Below are positions 18,771 to 28,200 of a stretch of DNA of 64,000 bases, piece after piece. Source of the DNA: Rhodoferax sp. (GTDB taxonomy: Bacteria; Pseudomonadota; Gammaproteobacteria; Burkholderiales; Burkholderiaceae_C); the NCBI GenBank assembly GCA_013791765.1, contig VMTC01000047.1, forward strand, positions 34,771 to 98,770, read 5' to 3'. Numbering within the stretch: position 1 is the first letter of the stretch; each line of letters opens with the position of its first letter. The notes beneath the pieces were generated by a model. The model worked only from the letters and a program-made list of their open reading frames with translations, was not told the origin of the DNA and searched no databases. The position numbers and the translations under genes are program-made.

Positions 18771-19457
18771 TTACTTGCGCTTGGGCGCGGGCAATTGCGC
18801 CATGTAGTCGGCGACGGCCTCTAAGTCGTCCTGCGCGTAGGTCTTGAGCAGGCTGGCCATCGCCGGGTTGGAGTTGCCCCGCTCTCCATTGCGAATGAAT
18901 TCGAGTTCACGCAACAGATAAGTGTAGTGTTGTGCCGCCACCATGGGCGCAAATACGACGGCATGGCCTTCGCCCGCTGCACCGTGACAGCCAGCGCAGT
19001 CCTTTGTGAATAATTTCTTGCCCCGCGCCACGCCTGACCCAGGACCCTTGGCAATCGCGCCAGACACCGGCAGCGCTTGCAGGTAGGCGGCGATATCGGC
19101 CAAGTTTTGCAGGCTTAGTTTTTCTTCGGAAACAAGGGGCTTCATGGGCGGGTTGTTGCGCCGGCCGCTGCGAATATCGAGAACCTGCTTGACGATCACT
19201 GAGGCGTGTTGCCCAGAGAGTCGCGGCGTATCACTGTCAGGGCGGCCCGATGCGTCCTTTCTGTGGCAGCGCGAGCACGATTGCGCCTTGAACTCGGCGC
19301 CGCCGCGTTCGGCGTCAGCCTTTAATTCAAGCGCACTTGCCAGAAGGGCCGTGGACTCGCCAGCAGGTGCTGCGGTTTGCGCCTGAGCCGACGACGCGGA
19401 CACGGTCAGCAAAGCGGCCAAGAGCAGGGACGGGATAAGGTTAGTTATTTTTCGCAT
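18771..19457 (-). CDS. Periplasmic dihaem cytochrome c (c4-like)
   Basis: A 228-residue protein with a Sec signal peptide (cleavage near SSAQA) and two haem-binding motifs, CSRCH (about residues 61-65) and CAGCH in the second half. Methionines in PPMKP and FAPM are candidate axial ligands. The two-domain layout is that of cytochrome c4-type electron carriers. No partner oxidase or reductase is adjacent. Confidence 0.9.
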   Translation of the reverse strand: MRKITNLIPSLLLAALLTVSASSAQAQTAAPAGESTALLASALELKADAERGGAEFKAQSCSRCHRKDASGRPDSDTPRLSGQHASVIVKQVLDIRSGRRNNPPMKPLVSEEKLSLQNLADIAAYLQALPVSGAIAKGPGSGVARGKKLFTKDCAGCHGAAGEGHAVVFAPMVAAQHYTYLLRELEFIRNGERGNSNPAMASLLKTYAQDDLEAVADYMAQLPAPKRK

Positions 19458-19576
19458 GGCAGGGTCTTTTTTTGTTGGGCATATTTTGCATTTATAACTG
19501 AGGTCTGACTTTGCAAAACGACAAAGCCCGACGAAGCCTGTTGTCTTAAACTTAAATTCCTCCAGAAAATATCACC

Positions 19577-19840
19577 ATGGCTTACCCTCCAGAATTTCTC
19601 AAGCTCGTCGACGAGTTCATCCATCTTGCCAACCGCTTGGCCCAGGGCGGGCAAGACGGAGAGGTCAGCGCAGCCATCTTGTTCGCCGCCGGCCGCTACA
19701 ACGCCTTCAATTTTCTGTCTCACAATGGCGCCGAACAGGATCGGGCGCAGGCGCTGGAGTTCTATGTCTCGGAGTACCGCAAAGCACTGGTCTCCAACCT
19801 GGATGGCGTGGTCGGACCGGTGGTGAAGCCGCAAGCTTAA
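19577..19840 (+). CDS. DUF3144 family protein
   Basis: An 87-residue soluble protein with the DUF3144 pattern (FLKLVDEFIHLANRL, FAAGRYNAFNF, DRAQALEFYVSEYRKAL). The function is unknown; the family is common in proteobacteria as a stand-alone small protein. It is convergent with the GMC oxidoreductase, whose stop it overlaps by four bases. Confidence 0.85.
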   Translation: MAYPPEFLKLVDEFIHLANRLAQGGQDGEVSAAILFAAGRYNAFNFLSHNGAEQDRAQALEFYVSEYRKALVSNLDGVVGPVVKPQA

Positions 19841-21432
19841 ATGCCCGCAGGCGCAATCTGCGCCATCGCATGCTCGGCCAGCGCGGCAATCGTCAGCGAC
19901 GGATTGACGCCCGGGTTGGCTGGCATGGCGGCACCATCACAGACCAGCAGATTTTGATAGCCAAAAACGCACAGGCGGTGATCAATCACGCCGTGCGCGG
20001 CGTTGGCGCCAATGACGGCGCCGCCCAGCAGGTGGGCGGTGGACGGCACATTGGCCACGGCCTCCAGCGTCGTGCTCTGGGCAATGCCGCCGGTGTGCTG
20101 GGCAAACCAGGCTGCGGCGGCATTCGCCGCGGCAATGAACGTGGGGTTGGGCTTGTCGGTATTTTGTTCGGTGCTCAGCGCGTAGCCGCGCCCGAACCAG
20201 CGTTTTTTGGCGCGCATGGCAATGGCGTTGTCGAGCGCCTGCATCACCAGCATGATCACCACACGCCGGCTCCAGCCGACCGGCCAGAGCGTCTTGGCCC
20301 ATTGCAGCGGGCGCCGCGCCATGCTGCCCAGCCACAAGAGCGGGCGCGTCAGCCGGTTGCCATTGCCTACGAGCACGGTGTATAGCAGCGACATCAGATC
20401 GCCGTTTTTGCCGTAGTTGACAAACTCAACGTGGGTGTCGTGATCGACGTGAATGCTGCTGCTGATGGCCACGTCATTCCAGTTGTTGATGTCCTCGGGC
20501 ATGCGCACGGCCAGCAGGGATTCACTGTTGGTGCGCACCAGTTCACCAAGTCGCTCGCTGACCCGGGGCAGCGAGCCGCCGTGTTTGCAGTTGGCCAGCA
20601 GGTGGTTGGTGCCCAGCGGACCGGCGGCGAAGACCACGCCATGGGCCGTGAAGCTCTTTCGGTCCTTGAAAAACCAGGCGCCCGGGCGCTCGGTGGTCAC
20701 GCGGTAGCCCGCGCTGCCGTCGGGTGCGCCCAGCGGTGCGACATCGACCACCTGATGTTCGGGCAGGATGCGCGCGCCGAGTTTTTCAGCGAACCACAGG
20801 TAGTTTTTCAGCAGCGTGTTCTTGGCGCCCACCCGGCAGCCCACCATGCAGGCGCCGCAGCGGGTGCAACCGGTGCGGTCCGGACCGGCGCCACCGAAAT
20901 AGGGGTCCTTGACGGTCTTTCCGGCTTCACCGAAGTAGACCGCGCACGGCGTGCGCCGGAAGGTGGCTTCGGTGCCATAGTGGCGCGCCATCTCAAGAAT
21001 AAGCTGTTGGTTGACGGACTCAAAGGGCACGATCTGCACACCTAGCATGCGTTCTGCGGTGTCGTAGTGCGGCTGCAAGTCCCGCGCCCAGTCGCCGGTC
21101 TCACACCACTGCGGGTTGCGGAAGAACTCGGGCTTGGCCCGGTACAGCGTGTTCGCGTAGACCAGGCTGCCGCCGCCCACGCCCGAGCCACTGCCGACAA
21201 AAATGTCTTTGAATGGACTCAAGCGCAGGACGCCCTTCAGGCCCAGGGCGGGCGCCCAAAGGTAGCGTCCCAGCTGCCAGGTTGACGCGGCCATGTCGTC
21301 GTCGCTAAAACGGCGCCCGCATTCGAGCACGCCCACCGTGTAGCCCTTCTCGGATAAGCGCAGCGCCGAGACGCTGCCGCCAAAGCCAGAGCCGATCACA
21401 AGCCAGTCAAAATCAAATTTTTCAGCGGTCAT
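19837..21432 (-). CDS. GMC-family FAD-dependent oxidoreductase (cholesterol-oxidase-like)
   Basis: A 531-residue flavoprotein from ATG 21432 (MTAEKFDFDWLVIGSGFGG), with the FAD dinucleotide motif GSGFGGSVSA at the N-terminus and the C-terminal GMC region (GGAVIGANAAHGVIDHRLCV). A cysteine cluster (CTRCGACMVGC) near residues 195-205 is typical of the cholesterol-oxidase-like branch. The longer frame to 21516 would lie inside the TetR gene. The start overlaps the end of the TetR regulator by 11 bases, so the two are probably co-transcribed. Substrate unknown, probably a sterol or long-chain alcohol. Confidence 0.85.
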   Translation of the reverse strand: MTAEKFDFDWLVIGSGFGGSVSALRLSEKGYTVGVLECGRRFSDDDMAASTWQLGRYLWAPALGLKGVLRLSPFKDIFVGSGSGVGGGSLVYANTLYRAKPEFFRNPQWCETGDWARDLQPHYDTAERMLGVQIVPFESVNQQLILEMARHYGTEATFRRTPCAVYFGEAGKTVKDPYFGGAGPDRTGCTRCGACMVGCRVGAKNTLLKNYLWFAEKLGARILPEHQVVDVAPLGAPDGSAGYRVTTERPGAWFFKDRKSFTAHGVVFAAGPLGTNHLLANCKHGGSLPRVSERLGELVRTNSESLLAVRMPEDINNWNDVAISSSIHVDHDTHVEFVNYGKNGDLMSLLYTVLVGNGNRLTRPLLWLGSMARRPLQWAKTLWPVGWSRRVVIMLVMQALDNAIAMRAKKRWFGRGYALSTEQNTDKPNPTFIAAANAAAAWFAQHTGGIAQSTTLEAVANVPSTAHLLGGAVIGANAAHGVIDHRLCVFGYQNLLVCDGAAMPANPGVNPSLTIAALAEHAMAQIAPAGI

Positions 21433-22117
21433 GTTGTCTTTCAGGTTGGGGTTGGCGCTGAGCCCGATCTTTCCAGCAGTCTGCGCCCAAAAGTACGATT
21501 TGCAGTTGTTGCACAAAGTTCTCCAGGGTTTCTGCCTCCAGCAAAGGCTGGCCGGGCGGCAGGTCCAGGATTTCAGGGGCGGCTGCCAGCATGGTGTTGA
21601 CGATCAGGCCGCACACCATTTGCAGCGTGGCGGTTGGCATCTCGTTGTACAGCGCCAGGCGCCGAAAGTCCTGCGCCATTTCAATGCTGAAGTGCACCAT
21701 GTCATTTCGAACCGCCAGACGCAAATTCTTGCTGCCGCCCGAGCGCTCGCTTGAGATGAAGAGAAACTGCAGGCGATTTTGCTTGACGTATTCGAAGTAC
21801 ACCTGCACCGAACGGCGCAGCATCTTGTTTTTTGCATCCCCCACCTGGCGCGCCTCGCGCAGCAGGCGCCGCAGCGTGATGCCGGACTCCTCCACCAGGG
21901 CCAGCCCCAGTGCGTCGGTGCTGCGGAAATGGCGGTAAAACGCATTCGGAACAACACCGGCCTGACGGGCAATTTCGCGTATGCCCAGACTGGCAAAACT
22001 GCGGCCCTCGCCAATCAGTTGCAGTGCTGCCTGCAACAAGATGGCGCGGGTCTGGTCCTTGCGCTCACTGCGGCTCAGGCTGTCTTGGCGTTTAGGTGCG
22101 GGCGATAGGGCTGGCAT
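21422..22117 (-). CDS. TetR-family transcriptional regulator (FabR-like)
   Basis: A 231-residue regulator with an N-terminal TetR helix-turn-helix (LGIREIARQAGVVPNAFYRHF) and a C-terminal ligand domain. The overall pattern resembles FabR, which controls unsaturated fatty acid synthesis. Its overlap with the GMC oxidoreductase suggests it regulates that gene in response to a lipid-like ligand; this is inferred. Confidence 0.85.
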   Translation of the reverse strand: MPALSPAPKRQDSLSRSERKDQTRAILLQAALQLIGEGRSFASLGIREIARQAGVVPNAFYRHFRSTDALGLALVEESGITLRRLLREARQVGDAKNKMLRRSVQVYFEYVKQNRLQFLFISSERSGGSKNLRLAVRNDMVHFSIEMAQDFRRLALYNEMPTATLQMVCGLIVNTMLAAAPEILDLPPGQPLLEAETLENFVQQLQIVLLGADCWKDRAQRQPQPERQHDR

Positions 22118-22348
22118 CGGGCTGGCCCAAACTCAAAGCGCGTTGCGGCATGGGAGTAATCATAGGTGTGTACGTTTGTATCTTAACAAGCCATGGCCGT
22201 CTTCTCTTCATTTAAAACCAAGAAGAGCGACGAACAAATTGGGTGTCTTACTCTAAATCTAAAAATAAATATGGACTTTGAGTGTACGACTGTACACAAT
22301 AGGACCAGTCGCTGGCCAAGCGCGACGCAACAAATTAAAGGAGAAGCC

Positions 22349-22822
22349 ATGGTTAGCACAGCAAAAGTCCCGGCAAAGGCCCCCGCCAAAGTTTCAGCCA
22401 AGCCAGCCGCCAAACGGCCCGCCGGGGCGTTGGTCAAGCCCGCGCGCGCCACCCCATCGAGCAAGGAGCCAGCGCTGGCGCCGTCGGTTGAGCCGTCCTT
22501 GCGCTTTTACCATTCGAAGGCGCTGCGCACCAGGACCAACAGTGTGCTCGATGGGCTGCAAGCCAGGCCGGAGCACCCCAAGCACGGCGAGGCATTGGCC
22601 GACCTCGTAGCCGAGTTGATCGAAGCGGGCATGGACTATTATTTTTTGAAGGCCCTCAAGCAGGCCAAGGTCGGCTTTGTCGCCGAGCAATCTGCCCGGC
22701 TGGGCATGTCTGGTGCGGTCAGGCTCATCAATTCGGTGAGTCGCAATTTCATTGTCCGCATGGACCAGGCGCAGCTGCTGGTGGTGGCGAGCCATATTCG
22801 CAGCCTCGCCGCCACGGTCTAA
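22349..22822 (+). CDS. Ala/Lys/Pro-rich protein of unknown function
   Basis: A 157-residue protein. Residues 1-48 are a low-complexity Ala/Lys/Pro tail (repeated AKxPAK), as in phasins and histone-like proteins. Residues 50-157 form a conserved-looking helical region (ALADLVAELIEAGMDYYFLKALKQAK). The ATG at 22349 follows AAAGGAGA. The same reading frame continues after the TAA as two codon-like segments separated by TAG codons, up to 22960. Its neighbour is a lipase-like hydrolase. A polyester-granule-related role is only a speculation from composition and neighbour. Confidence 0.65.
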   Translation: MVSTAKVPAKAPAKVSAKPAAKRPAGALVKPARATPSSKEPALAPSVEPSLRFYHSKALRTRTNSVLDGLQARPEHPKHGEALADLVAELIEAGMDYYFLKALKQAKVGFVAEQSARLGMSGAVRLINSVSRNFIVRMDQAQLLVVASHIRSLAATV

Positions 22823-22960
22823 GTGTTTCTTGACCAGAAAGCGCAGCAGCATGAACACCTTCACAAAGAGCCACCCGGCCCTGATGCCCAATAGGTGCAA
22901 CAGATGTACACCGAAATCGAGAGTCGCATCCAGGCCGGCATGGACAAGCTGGCCGGGTAG
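22823..22960 (+). pseudogene. In-frame continuation after the stop, broken by TAG codons
   Basis: The frame of the preceding gene continues past its TAA as FLDQKAQQHEHLHKEPPGPD, a TAG at 22892, then MYTEIESRIQAGMDKLAG and a second TAG at 22958. The hydrophilic, helix-forming composition looks like coding sequence. It may be the decayed C-terminus of a longer ancestral protein, or chance in GC-rich DNA. Confidence 0.3.
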
Positions 22961-23032
22961 CGCAAATTCCCAAATTTTGGCTGATGCTTGGCAGCGCCGA
23001 CCAAGCGATCAAAGCGCCCACGGAGACAACCC

Positions 23033-24304
23033 ATGAAGACAACACACGTTCACCTCGCTGACATTCAGGGCTGCAGCCAGCTCGTCGTGCAGGCAACCCT
23101 GGGCGTCACCGATCTGGTGCAAGCCATGCACCAGACCATTTTGCGCCAGCCCTTGCCCTTGGGTAAGGGCAGCACCCAGGCGCCAAAGGGACTGCACGGA
23201 GTGATTTACCGGGTCTTGGCGGGCACCAGTGGCTTCGTTTATGACGCTGTTCGCGGGATCACGAAACGGGTCGGCAGCGGGATAGACACGGCACTGACGC
23301 ATTTGCAGCCCGAGCTGATCGAGCTGGAGTCCTCGCGCCGGCGCGATGCGCTGATTTCCGTTTTGAACGGCGTTCTGGGCGACCACATGAAGGCGCACCA
23401 CAACCCGTTGACGATCCCGATGAGCTTGCGCCACGGCGACCAGGTGCTCGAACTCAGCCGGGATTCGCTCGCAGAGGCCATCGCCCAGCCTTCTGGCAAA
23501 GTGTTGTTGCTGCTCCATGGCCACTGTATGAATGAATTGCAGTGGTGTCGCCATGGGCACGACCACGGCGAAGAGTTGGCAGCTGCCAACGGCTTTACCC
23601 CGGTTTATCTGCGCTACAACAGCGGCCTGCATATTTCAGAAAATGGCCGTGCCCTGGCGGATGTGCTGGAACAGCTGGTGCATGAATGGCCGGTGCCGGT
23701 GCAGGAGCTGTGCATCGTGGGCTACAGCATGGGGGGGCTGGTGGCGCGCAGCGCCTTTCATTACGGCGCCAAGGCCAGGCACGGTTGGTTGGGGCGAGTT
23801 AACAAGCTGTTTTTCCTGGGCACGCCGCACCATGGCTCGATGCTGGAGCAGGCCGGCAACCTGGTGGACAAAGCGCTTGAGATCAGCCCTTATTCGCATG
23901 CGCTGTCGCGCCTGGGCAAGATTCGCAGCGCCGGCACCACGGACCTGCGCCACGGCAACCTGGTGCAAGAGGATTGGTCTGGCCGCAACCGCTTTGCGCA
24001 CTTTGCCGATCAAAGGGCGATTTCGCAGCTGCCCCAAGGCGTCAAGTGTTACGCCATTGCGGCCATGATCTCCAGCAAGCCCAGTGAGCTTCGTGGGAAA
24101 TTGGTGGGGGACGGTCTGGTTCCGGTGAAGAGCGCCCTGGGTCAACACCGCAACAGCGCCCGCGCGCTCAACATCCCGCCCGAACGCCAGCACGTGTTTT
24201 ACGGCATGAATCACTTGGGGCTGCTCGACAGCCAGGCGGTCTACGCCCAGCTGCAGCAGTGGATGACGCCGCCGTCCGTGCCGCGCCTTGCCCTGGCGCC
24301 CTGA
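23033..24304 (+). CDS. Alpha/beta-hydrolase, lipase-like
   Basis: A 423-residue protein with the nucleophile elbow GYSMGG (around residues 230-235) and an oxyanion segment (LLLHGHCMNELQW), resembling PGAP1-like/triacylglycerol lipase folds. The ATG at 23033 (MKTTHVHLADI) follows GGAGA. No clear signal peptide is seen, so it is probably cytoplasmic or granule-associated. Candidate catalytic Asp (GDGLVP) and His (YGMNHLGLL) are near the C-terminus. Confidence 0.8.
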   Translation: MKTTHVHLADIQGCSQLVVQATLGVTDLVQAMHQTILRQPLPLGKGSTQAPKGLHGVIYRVLAGTSGFVYDAVRGITKRVGSGIDTALTHLQPELIELESSRRRDALISVLNGVLGDHMKAHHNPLTIPMSLRHGDQVLELSRDSLAEAIAQPSGKVLLLLHGHCMNELQWCRHGHDHGEELAAANGFTPVYLRYNSGLHISENGRALADVLEQLVHEWPVPVQELCIVGYSMGGLVARSAFHYGAKARHGWLGRVNKLFFLGTPHHGSMLEQAGNLVDKALEISPYSHALSRLGKIRSAGTTDLRHGNLVQEDWSGRNRFAHFADQRAISQLPQGVKCYAIAAMISSKPSELRGKLVGDGLVPVKSALGQHRNSARALNIPPERQHVFYGMNHLGLLDSQAVYAQLQQWMTPPSVPRLALAP

Positions 24305-24363
24305 AAGGTCTCAGGCAAATGGCTAAGCTGGCGCAATCTCAACACGAGCAAAGGGTGCCAGCT

Positions 24364-24966
24364 ATGATTTTCTTGAACCCCGCACTGCGCCACACCGCCC
24401 TGGTGGCGGCACTTTTTGCCAGCCCCTTCGTCCAGGCGGCGCCCGCCGTGCCGGCACCGCGCCCGGCACCTGTCGCCGCCTCCAGTGCCGCTTGCCCGCC
24501 CATTTTGAAGCACAGCTTCAAGCGTCTGCAAGACGAGGCGCCGCAAGACCTGTGTCAGTACGCCGGCAAGGTCGTTCTGGTGGTCAACACCGCCAGCTAC
24601 TGCGGCTTTACCGGCCAGTACGAAGGGTTGGAGGCGCTGTATGCGACTTACCAGAGCAAAGGCCTGGTGGTGCTGGGCTTTCCGTCCAATGACTTTGGCA
24701 AACAGGAGCCCGGCAGCGACAAGGAAATTGCCGACTTTTGCTACAACACCTACGCCGTCAAATTCCCGATGTTCTCCAAGACCGCCGTGTCCGGCTCCGG
24801 CCGCAACCCGCTGTACGCGGCTCTGGCCCAAGCCACCGGCCAGTCGCCGCGGTGGAACTTTCACAAATACCTGATTGACCGCTCGGGCAAAGTGGTTGCG
24901 AACTTTGCCAGCCAAGTGGAACCGCAAGCGAAGCCCCTGCTGGCGGCGATCGACAAAGCGCTCTGA
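24364..24966 (+). CDS. Glutathione peroxidase-family thiol peroxidase, exported
   Basis: A 200-residue protein with a signal peptide (ALVAALFASPFVQAA) followed by a glutathione-peroxidase domain. The tetrad is visible: Cys in NTASYCGFTGQYEGL, Gln in DFGKQEPGS, and Trp/Asn in SPRWNFHKYLID. Cysteine replaces selenocysteine, so it probably uses thioredoxin-like reductants. Export to the periplasm is the unusual point. The start at ATG 24364 is chosen because it places the hydrophobic signal at the N-terminus. Confidence 0.88.
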   Translation: MIFLNPALRHTALVAALFASPFVQAAPAVPAPRPAPVAASSAACPPILKHSFKRLQDEAPQDLCQYAGKVVLVVNTASYCGFTGQYEGLEALYATYQSKGLVVLGFPSNDFGKQEPGSDKEIADFCYNTYAVKFPMFSKTAVSGSGRNPLYAALAQATGQSPRWNFHKYLIDRSGKVVANFASQVEPQAKPLLAAIDKAL

Positions 24967-25050
24967 CGCGCACCCGGGCGGCGCATGCGCTGTGGCCCTC
25001 AGTGGGCCGCCCAGCAGGACTTGGATGAGGAATAAGTTGCTTCACTAAGA

Positions 25051-25086
25051 ATAGCTGCTTACGCATATTTCAAGCGGGCTGCAGCC
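25051..25086 (-). repeat. 36-nt dispersed repeat core, copy 6 (intergenic)
   Basis: On the minus strand it reads GGCTGCAGCCC at the start and GTAAGCAGCTAT at the end, flanked by AAATCA. It is one of the best conserved copies and lies between the peroxidase and the indolepyruvate oxidoreductase genes. Confidence 0.8.
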
Positions 25087-25209
25087 TGATTTGCTATAAA
25101 TTTCAGGCTAAACGGACTTGTCTGCGGGAGACGCCTACACTCTGTCGTAGAGCCTTCAAGATTTGACGACACGGCAGGGCCACTGCCGGCACGCAGGAGA
25201 CAAAGCACC

Positions 25210-28200
25210 ATGAACGCCCCACTGCCCGAATCCATTCGTCAGGCGCTCAACGCCGTCACGTTGGACGACAAATACGAACTGGCGCACGGCCGGGCCTTCA
25301 TGAGCGGCGTGCAAGCGCTGGTGCGGCTGCCGATGTTGCAGCAGGCGCGTGACCAGTTGCTTGGCAAAAACACTGCAGGCTTCATCAGCGGCTACCGTGG
25401 CTCGCCGTTGGGCAATTACGATCAGGCGCTGGTCAAGGCCGAGAAGTACCTCAAGGCGCAGCACATCGTGTTTCAGCCCGGCGTCAATGAAGAGCTGGCC
25501 GCTACCGCCTTGTGGGGTACGCAGCAGCTCGGCTTTGCACCGCCCGGCTCGAACAAGTTTGACGGCGTGTTCGGCATCTGGTACGGCAAAGGGCCGGGCG
25601 TGGACCGTTGTGGCGATGTCTTCAAGCACGCCAACATGGCCGGCACCACGCCCTGGGGTGGCGTGATCGCGGTGGCGGGCGACGACCACATCTCGAAAAG
25701 CTCGACCGCCGCGCACCAGAGCGACCATATTTTCAAAGCCTGCGGCACGCCGGTGTTCTTTCCGGCCAGCGTGCAGGAGATTTTGGATCTGGGGCTGCAC
25801 GCCTTTGCCCTGAGCCGCTTTTCCGGGGTCTGGGCCGGCATGAAGACGATTCAGGAAATCGTGGAGTCCAGCGCCACCGTGAGTCTGGATCTGGAGCGGG
25901 TGCAGATCAAGCGCCCGACTGACTTCGAAATGCCCCCCGGTGGCGTGCACATTCGCTGGCCCGATGCCGCGCTGGCGCAGGAGGCGCGCCTGTTTGACAC
26001 CAAATGGTACGCGGCGCTGGCCTACATTCGCGCGAACCGCCTCAACTACAACGTCATCGAAGGCCCGCATGACCGTTTTGGCCTGATTGCCAGCGGCAAG
26101 GCCTTCAACGACACGCGCCAAGCCTTGCTGGACCTGGGGCTCGATGACGCCGCCTGCCAGCGCATCGGCATCCGGCTGCACAAGGTGGGCGTGGTGTGGC
26201 CACTGGAGGCCCAGTTGACGCGCGAATTTGCCACTGGATTGCAGGAAATTCTGGTGGTGGAAGAAAAGCGCCAGGTTATTGAGTACCAGCTCAAAGAAGA
26301 GCTGTACAACTGGCGCGCCGACGTGCGCCCCACCGTGCTGGGCAAGTTCAACGAGGTCGCACGCGATGCGACCAGCTCCCGCTACGGCAGCGGTGGCGAA
26401 TGGTCGATGCCGAACCCGAGCGCCAACACGCTATTGCGCGCCAATGCTGACTTGTCGCCCGCGCTGATTGCCCGGGCCATCGCCCAGCGCTTGAAGAAGA
26501 TCGGCGTGGATGCCGACACGACAGCGCGCATCGACGCCCATCTGGCGATTCTTGACGCCAAGGAGCGCGCCCTGCAGGTGCTTGAGGTGGGCGGCGCCAA
26601 GGGCGTTGATCGCCAGCCCTGGTTTTGCTCGGGTTGCCCGCACAACACCTCGACCAAGGTGCCCGAAGGCTCGCGCGCCATGGCCGGCATTGGCTGCCAC
26701 TTCATGGCGATCTGGATGGACCGCGCCACCGTGGGTTTTACCCAGATGGGCGGCGAGGGTGTGCCCTGGGTCGGGCAGCAGCCTTTCAGCCACGAGCAGC
26801 ACGTGTTCGCCAACCTGGGCGATGGCACCTACTTTCACAGCGGGCTGATGGCTATTCGCCAGGCGATTGCGGCGGGCGTGAACATCACTTACAAGATTTT
26901 GTACAACGATGCCGTGGCCATGACCGGTGGCCAACAGATTGGCGAGCGCCCCGAAGGGCATTCGGTGGTGCAGGTCGCCCAGAGCATGCAGGCCGAAGGC
27001 GCTGCAAGAATAGTCGTGGTGACCGACGAACCCGAAAAGTACCAAAACATCAGCGGCTTGCCCGAAGGTATTGCGATTGAACACCGCGACGAACTCGACC
27101 GCATCCAGCGTGAGTTCCGAGAGATCAAGGGCACGACCGTCATCATCTACGACCAGACCTGCGCGACCGAGAAACGGCGCCGGCGCAAGCGCGGCAGTCT
27201 GGTGGACCCGGCCAAACGCGTCTTGATCAACGAACTGGTGTGTGAGGGCTGTGGCGACTGCGGCGTGCAGAGCAACTGCCTGAGCGTGGAGCCGCTGGAG
27301 ACCGAGTTTGGCCGCAAGCGCCAGATCAACCAAAGCACTTGCAACAAGGACTATTCGTGCGTCAAGGGTTTTTGCCCGAGCTTTGTCACGGTCGAGGGCG
27401 GCCAGCTCCGAAAGAAAGCCAAGGGCCAGGGACCGTCGCCGTTTGATGCGGTCTGGGGCGCGTTGCCCGAGCCGGTATTGCCTGCAATCGCCGCATCAGC
27501 CGGTCAGCAAGACCCGGTATGGGGCATCGTGGTCGCCGGTGTCGGCGGTACCGGCGTCATCACCATCGGCCAGTTGCTGGGGATGGCGGCGCACCTGGAA
27601 GGCAAAGGCATCGTGACGCAAGATGCAGGCGGCCTGGCGCAAAAAGGCGGCGCCACCTGGAGCCATGTTCTGATTGGCAGCTCCCAAGAGGCCATTCGCA
27701 CCACGCGCGTCGGCATGGCGGGGGCTGATCTGATTATCGGCTGCGACCCGGTGGTGACGGCTAGCGCGGAAACCCTTCTGCGCATGCGCAAGGGACGTAC
27801 GCATGTGGCACTGAACGCGCATGCCACACCTACGGCTGCTTTTGTCAAGAACGCCAATTGGCAAGACCCGGCCGAGGCTTGCGTCAGCGACATCCAGAGC
27901 ACGGTGGGCTTGGAGGCAGTGGCGGCCTTCAACGCCGAGGCTGCGGCCACCCGCCTGATGGGTGACAGCATCTATACCAACCCGATGCTGCTCGGTTTTG
28001 CCTGGCAAAAGGGCTGGATTCCGCTGCAGTTGGCCTCAATCTTGCGCGCCATCGAACTCAATGCGGTGGCGCTCGAGCAGAACAAGGCGGCATTTGCCTG
28101 GGGCCGCCGCGCGGCGCATGAGCCGGTCGCCTTTGACAAGCTGCGGAGCCCGGGGCAGGTGGTGGCTTTTGCCAAGCGCAGTTCACTCGACGAGTTGATC

